Assembly (NCBI GenBank): GCA_040773385.1
Contig: JAXGWH010000026.1
Span: 1-17,429 of the forward strand
Direction: 5' to 3'
DNA from: Aeriscardovia sp040773385
GTDB lineage: Bacteria > Actinomycetota > Actinomycetes > Actinomycetales > Bifidobacteriaceae
Length of the DNA stretch: 17,429 nucleotides
Shown: positions 14,257 to 17,429 of the stretch, piece by piece
How the letters are laid out: every line of letters starts with the position of its first letter
Numbering within the stretch: position 1 is the first letter of the stretch
The notes under the pieces: model-generated
Database searches by the model: none
What the model saw: only the letters and a program-made list of their open reading frames with translations
What the model was told of the DNA's origin: nothing
Program-made: the position numbers and the translations under genes

Positions 14257-15276
14257 ATGGGACAGAAAAAGCGGCGGACAGGCGACCGCGTCCACCCTGG
14301 CCAGATCGTGGCCGCGGTGGCGGCGGCCGTCGTCCTGATCGTGCTGGGCGGTCTGCTCTTCGGCGGCGTCCCGCAGAAAGGCACGACAGCAGGGGACGGG
14401 GCGCAGGATGGATCCTCTGGGACGTCGGGCACCGGCACCACTGGCAGTAACACGTCCTGCGGCACAGGGTCCGTGCCGGACGTGGTGGTCAGCATCAACC
14501 AATGGCAGTCCGTCGTCACACGGGTGGCGGGATCCTGCGCGAGGGTGCGCACGATCCTGACGAATTCGGGTGTCGACGCGCATGATTTCGAGCCGGGCGC
14601 GGCGGACCAGTCACGCCTCGCCGCCGCGGACATCGTGGTGGTCAACGGCGCCGGCTACGACGAGTGGGCCTCGCGCGCCGTCTCCGGAAGGGCGCAGGTG
14701 ATCGACGCCGCGCGCCTCATGGGCGTCAGGGAGGGATCCAACCCACATCTGTGGTTCTCCGCCTCTGCCCGCAGGAAGGTGGCGAAAGCCGTCCTCGGCG
14801 TGCTCCAGAAGCGTCTGCCCGGTGCGAAAAAGACGGTGCAAGGCCAGTATGACGATTGGCTCGCGGACGAAAAAAAGCTCGAGCGCAGCATCGCCGATAT
14901 ACGGGCAAAAATGAAAGAGACGTCCGGCAGCGCCGTCCGCTACGCGGCCACCGAGTCGGTGGCGGACTACCTCGCCTCGGACCTCGGTCTTCGTGACGCG
15001 ACGCCGCATGGCTATGCCAACGCTGCGAGAAACGAATCGGAACCCTCACCGGGCGACATCCAGCAGTTCACCGCGCTGCTCAAGGCCGGCAAGGTCCGCC
15101 TCCTCATCGTCAACACACAGGAGGAGGACAAGACCGCCAGACTCCTCGAACAGGCGGCCTCGGCAGGCAAGGTGCCCCTCGTGCGGCTGACGGAGACCCG
15201 CCCGCAACGCTATTCCACGACGATCGGCTGGATCACCTCCCTGGTCGGAAAATTCGAGACGGCGCTCGGAAAATAA
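14257..15276 (+). CDS. Zn/Mn-family ABC transporter solute-binding protein, membrane anchored
   Basis: Predicted 339-residue extracytoplasmic metal-binding protein of the ZnuA/PsaA/TroA cluster. Residues about 18-37 (IVAAVAAAVVLIVLGGLLFG) form a membrane anchor; no lipobox cysteine follows it, unlike most Gram-positive members. A Gly/Ser/Thr linker leads to the binding domain. Likely ligands are His109 (DAHDFEP), His164 (NPHLWFS), Glu233 (ATESVADYL) and Glu313 (LTETRP). A Glu at the third position recalls Mn-binding PsaA, whereas zinc binders usually have His; Glu instead of Asp at the fourth is unusual. The block TPHGYANAARNESEPSPGD is typical of actinobacterial members. ATG 14257 follows GGGAGG (14246-14251); the frame opens at 14197. 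No permease or ATPase gene is adjacent: the next gene is convergent. Metal specificity is inferred and uncertain. Confidence 0.85.
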   Translation: MGQKKRRTGDRVHPGQIVAAVAAAVVLIVLGGLLFGGVPQKGTTAGDGAQDGSSGTSGTGTTGSNTSCGTGSVPDVVVSINQWQSVVTRVAGSCARVRTILTNSGVDAHDFEPGAADQSRLAAADIVVVNGAGYDEWASRAVSGRAQVIDAARLMGVREGSNPHLWFSASARRKVAKAVLGVLQKRLPGAKKTVQGQYDDWLADEKKLERSIADIRAKMKETSGSAVRYAATESVADYLASDLGLRDATPHGYANAARNESEPSPGDIQQFTALLKAGKVRLLIVNTQEEDKTARLLEQAASAGKVPLVRLTETRPQRYSTTIGWITSLVGKFETALGK

Positions 15277-15351
15277 TCACTGTGGCCGTGCGGAGGCAAG
15301 CCGGAACATGGCGCCGGTCGGGACAGAGTGCCGGTGCCGGGGTATCGGTGG

Positions 15352-16254
15352 TTACTCCTGCGGCAGCTGCCAGGAGCCCTGCGGGGCGTCCCGGGCGATG
15401 AGCCAGAGGCCGCGGTGCAGGAAGTACGGGTCGCGCAGGGTGAACGTGTCCTGCTCGCCGGCGAACAGGACGGAATAGCCGCCCGTCAGGATGCTGGTGC
15501 TCGTGTCAGGCATCGTCTGCAGCACGCGCGAGAGGGTCTCCCGGATGCCGCCGAGCGCCTGGTAGTAGATTCCCGAGCGCATGGCGGAGAGCGTGTCGTG
15601 GCCCAGGACCGTCGAAGGGCGGGCCGGGGCGCCGATGTCGGGCAGCTGTGCCGTGCCGGCGGTCAGGCTCGTGCCCAGAAGCCCCGGTCCAGGGCTGATC
15701 GTCACGCCGAGGAATGTGCCTTTCTGCAACGCAAGGACCTTCGTGGCGGTGCCGGTGTCGACGATGACGGCGCTCTCACGGTCGCGGGCGGCAACGCAGT
15801 CGGCGATGAGATCGCTGCCCACCGTCGCCGGGTCGGGGATGTCGACGGAGATGCCATAGTCGCGGGCGCGCAGTGCGCTCACCTCATGCACGGCCATCCC
15901 CAGCGCGAACAGCGTGGAGGTCAGGAGCGGCGTGAGGGCGGGGACCACCGAGCAGAGCACCGCGCGGCGGGGGAGCGCGTCGGCGTGCTCCCCGCAGAAA
16001 TCGCGGATCGCCGTGCGCAGGCCGGACTCGTCGTGCCGGGCCTGGGTGGGCAGCCTCAGCTCGCCGGCAACATGCACGCCGTCGAGCCCGTCCGGGTCCG
16101 AGGCGGTATCCCCATCGGCGGTCGCGGTGCCCCCGGCCGCCGTTTGGGCCGCTGCGCCATCAGCGGACTGTAGCAGGGCGATGGAGATGGAGGAATTGCC
16201 CACGTCCACGCCCAGTAGGGAGGAAGTGGCGTCGGAGGCGTTCTGTTCGTTCAT
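15352..16254 (-). CDS. coaX: Type III pantothenate kinase
   Basis: Predicted 300-residue cytosolic kinase catalysing the first step of coenzyme A synthesis (pantothenate to 4'-phosphopantothenate), of the ASKHA fold. Motifs: LLGVDVGNSSIS with Asp17 (phosphate loop), VIVDTGTATKV with Asp166 region, LGVTISPGPGLL, the DTLSAMRSGIYYQALGG segment and ILTGGYS near the C-terminus. Typical CoaX is about 255-265 residues; the excess lies mainly in an Ala/Thr/Gly/Asp-rich stretch about residues 30-52 and in the N-terminal extension MNEQNASDATSS. AAGGG sits only three bases before ATG 16254. It is convergent with the metal-binding protein gene (75 bases between stops) and follows gntK in the same direction with a 120-base gap, so it may have its own promoter. 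Confidence 0.92.
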   Translation of the reverse strand: MNEQNASDATSSLLGVDVGNSSISIALLQSADGAAAQTAAGGTATADGDTASDPDGLDGVHVAGELRLPTQARHDESGLRTAIRDFCGEHADALPRRAVLCSVVPALTPLLTSTLFALGMAVHEVSALRARDYGISVDIPDPATVGSDLIADCVAARDRESAVIVDTGTATKVLALQKGTFLGVTISPGPGLLGTSLTAGTAQLPDIGAPARPSTVLGHDTLSAMRSGIYYQALGGIRETLSRVLQTMPDTSTSILTGGYSVLFAGEQDTFTLRDPYFLHRGLWLIARDAPQGSWQLPQE

Positions 16255-16374
16255 AATCCCTTATTGTGACCAAAGCCGTGGAAATTCGGGCGCGGTGGGT
16301 GGCGGTGGGCGTCGGAACAGCGGGATCGGCCATGTTGTCGCGGGGAATCGAGAAAAAACAACCGACGATGGGCG

Positions 16375-16887
16375 TCACCGATAAAACCGCTCGACCGCCT
16401 TGCGTGCCTCCTCGAGCTGCCTCGCCGGAGGCAGGGCGGCATCGATGCGCACCGCGGGCTCGTCGGATGCGGGCGGCTCGAGCGTGTCGAACTGGCTGCG
16501 CAGAAGGGAGGGCGGCATGAAGTGGCCGGTGCGCGAGGCCAGGCGCGAGGCGATCAGCTCATAACTGCCGTCGATCCAGATGAACAGCACCGAGCCCTCG
16601 GGCAGGTCCTTCGCGAGCCTTATGCGATAGGCCTTTTTGAGCGCCGAGCAGGCGACGACGCTGTCATCGCCGGCCTCCTCCTTGCCGCGCGTCCAGGCGT
16701 TGATGGAATCGAGCCAGCACCAGCGGTCCTCGTCGGTGAGGGGATGGCCGGCCGCCATCTTGGCGATGTTCGCGGCGGGATGGGAATCGTCGCCCTCGCC
16801 GAAATCGCAGTGCAGATGCTCGGCGAGCGCCGCCGCCAGCGTGGATTTGCCGCAGCCGCTCACGCCCATGACGATGATGTGTCTCAT
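16375..16887 (-). CDS. gntK: Gluconokinase
   Basis: Predicted 170-residue cytosolic P-loop kinase phosphorylating D-gluconate to 6-phosphogluconate with ATP. Walker A is GVSGCGKST at 8-16. The GntK-specific blocks are present: FGEGDDSHPAANIAKM, LTDEDRWCWLD, CSALKKAYR, LFIWIDGSYELI and SRTGHFMPPSLLRSQFDTLE. Length equals that of single-domain GntK (about 175). The start is placed at ATG 16887, giving MRHIIVMGVSG; a GTG six bases upstream (16893) is in frame but less likely. No Shine-Dalgarno sequence exists; a TAGGCT box lies six bases before the ATG, consistent with a leaderless message. A T-run in the transcript (complement of 16353-16358) after a very short stem may mark its end. It is divergent from dgt. 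Confidence 0.93.
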   Translation of the reverse strand: MRHIIVMGVSGCGKSTLAAALAEHLHCDFGEGDDSHPAANIAKMAAGHPLTDEDRWCWLDSINAWTRGKEEAGDDSVVACSALKKAYRIRLAKDLPEGSVLFIWIDGSYELIASRLASRTGHFMPPSLLRSQFDTLEPPASDEPAVRIDAALPPARQLEEARKAVERFYR

Positions 16888-16899
16888 ACCCACAGCCTA
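16888..16899 (-). promoter_or_regulatory. Putative gntK -10 box for a leaderless transcript
   Basis: Read on the minus strand, TAGGCT (complement of 16894-16899) fits TANNNT and is followed by six bases (GTGGGT) before ATG 16887. There is no ribosome binding site. No -35 was recognised. Confidence 0.4.
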
Positions 16900-16992
16900 T
16901 GGCGTGCGGCGGTACGCCCACCGCGCATTTCCACGCGATGCCGTCGCACCCCGCCGCGGCCGCCGGCGTCACGGATCGTCCATCGCGAGCAT

Positions 16993-17002
16993 GGGGGGGG
17001 GG
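16993..17002. repeat. Run of ten G between gntK and dgt
   Basis: An uninterrupted G10 homopolymer lies in the 299-base divergent spacer. Such runs are prone to slippage. It is outside any supported gene, about 105 bases upstream of gntK and 184 bases before dgt. The rest of 16900-17086 shows no gene or clear regulatory site. Confidence 0.9.
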
Positions 17003-17086
17003 CCTCTCATCGATCATGATTTTTGGGAAATCGGATTCGGGCCGTCCACAATCGTCCCTCAGGCCGACGGACGGGGCGCCTCGTGG

Positions 17087-17157
17087 GACAATGGTCGCAG
17101 GGGTCCCCACGGCGAGGGGACCACGGTAGTGGAGGTATCGCCTTCCCGGAGGGGACC
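17087..17157 (+). promoter_or_regulatory. dgt promoter/leader with alternative hairpins
   Basis: GACAAT (17087-17092) is a fair -10 candidate, which would start the transcript near 17099. The leader then holds GGTCCCC (17102-17108), able to pair perfectly with GGGGACC at 17116-17122 or with a second copy at 17151-17157. Two mutually exclusive stems could thus form upstream of the AAAGGAG ribosome binding site (17174-17180). No -35 match is obvious and no known riboswitch class is recognised. Confidence 0.35.
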
Positions 17158-17186
17158 GACTGCGGGCGGACGGAAAGGAGCGTGCC

Positions 17187-17429
17187 ATGGGCTGTCACGA
17201 TGACGGCGAGGCGACCGCGCGGCTGCGGCGCGAGGGCTATACCCCGCATGACGAGGAGCGCTGGGCGCCCGAGAGCCGCAAATCGCGTTCGCGCACGGCC
17301 TTCGAACGTGACCGCGCGCGCCTCATCCATTCCTCCGCGCTGCGCAGGCTCGGGGAGAAGACGCAGGTGCAGACGGCGGGCACCAACGATTTCGCCCGCA
17401 CGCGCCTCACGCACACGCTCGAGGTGGCG
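17187..17429 (+). CDS. dgt: Deoxyguanosinetriphosphate triphosphohydrolase, N-terminal part
   Basis: The first 81 residues of an HD-domain dNTP triphosphohydrolase, cut by the window edge with the frame still open. These enzymes split dNTPs to deoxynucleosides and triphosphate and trim the dNTP pool. The visible sequence contains the family hallmarks before the HD motif: SRTAFERDRARLIHSSALRRL, LGEKTQVQTAGTND and RTRLTHTLEVA, whose His is a metal-site candidate. ATG 17187 is supported by AAAGGAG (17174-17180) six bases upstream. It is divergent from gntK. In actinobacteria dgt often precedes dnaG, but that lies outside the window. Confidence 0.9.
   Translation, partial: MGCHDDGEATARLRREGYTPHDEERWAPESRKSRSRTAFERDRARLIHSSALRRLGEKTQVQTAGTNDFARTRLTHTLEVA

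Noticed and set aside
17087..17180. Known riboswitch before dgt
   Set aside because: Only simple alternative stems are visible; no conserved aptamer sequence was recognised.

Overview
The window looks like a high-GC actinobacterial chromosome, most likely Bifidobacterium or a close relative. This is inferred from gene order (prfB, ftsE, ftsX, hydrolase, smpB), very strong G/C bias at third positions, a GH120 beta-xylosidase, long low-complexity extensions in housekeeping proteins, and start regions that look leaderless. No rRNA, tRNA, tmRNA or CRISPR array was seen.

Left edge (1-2950): the 3' end of an IS3-family (IS150-like) transposase and its probable right terminus. A lone cytoplasmic GH120 beta-xylosidase gene follows. 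After it comes a 347-base gene-free stretch holding three large nested palindromes of common design, which form a repeat family.

Housekeeping core (3047-11322, all +): map (methionine aminopeptidase), prfB (RF2), ftsE and ftsX (division ABC pair), a secreted coiled-coil/CHAP peptidoglycan hydrolase, smpB (trans-translation) and glmS (glucosamine-6-phosphate synthase). The ftsE-ftsX-hydrolase trio fits the known FtsEX-PcsB principle: ATP hydrolysis by FtsE is passed through FtsX to a coiled-coil hydrolase outside the membrane. FtsE carries a roughly 200-residue disordered tail that contains one motif-like island.

Second half (11323-17429): a 7-bp tandem repeat after glmS; nnrD (NAD(P)HX dehydratase) split by a roughly 300-residue low-complexity insertion; an RluA-type pseudouridine synthase overlapping it by one base; and a membrane-anchored solute-binding protein for Zn/Mn without visible transporter partners. 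On the opposite strand lie coaX (type III pantothenate kinase) and gntK (gluconokinase). gntK is divergent from the start of dgt (dNTP triphosphohydrolase), which runs off the right edge. The gntK-dgt spacer holds a run of ten G and a leader with alternative hairpins.

The points most worth following are the nested palindromes, the two large disordered additions (FtsE tail, NnrD insertion), three genes with a TANNNT box 6-7 bases before the start codon, and slippage-like repeats at gene ends and inside disordered regions. No complete unknown multi-gene system was recognised.
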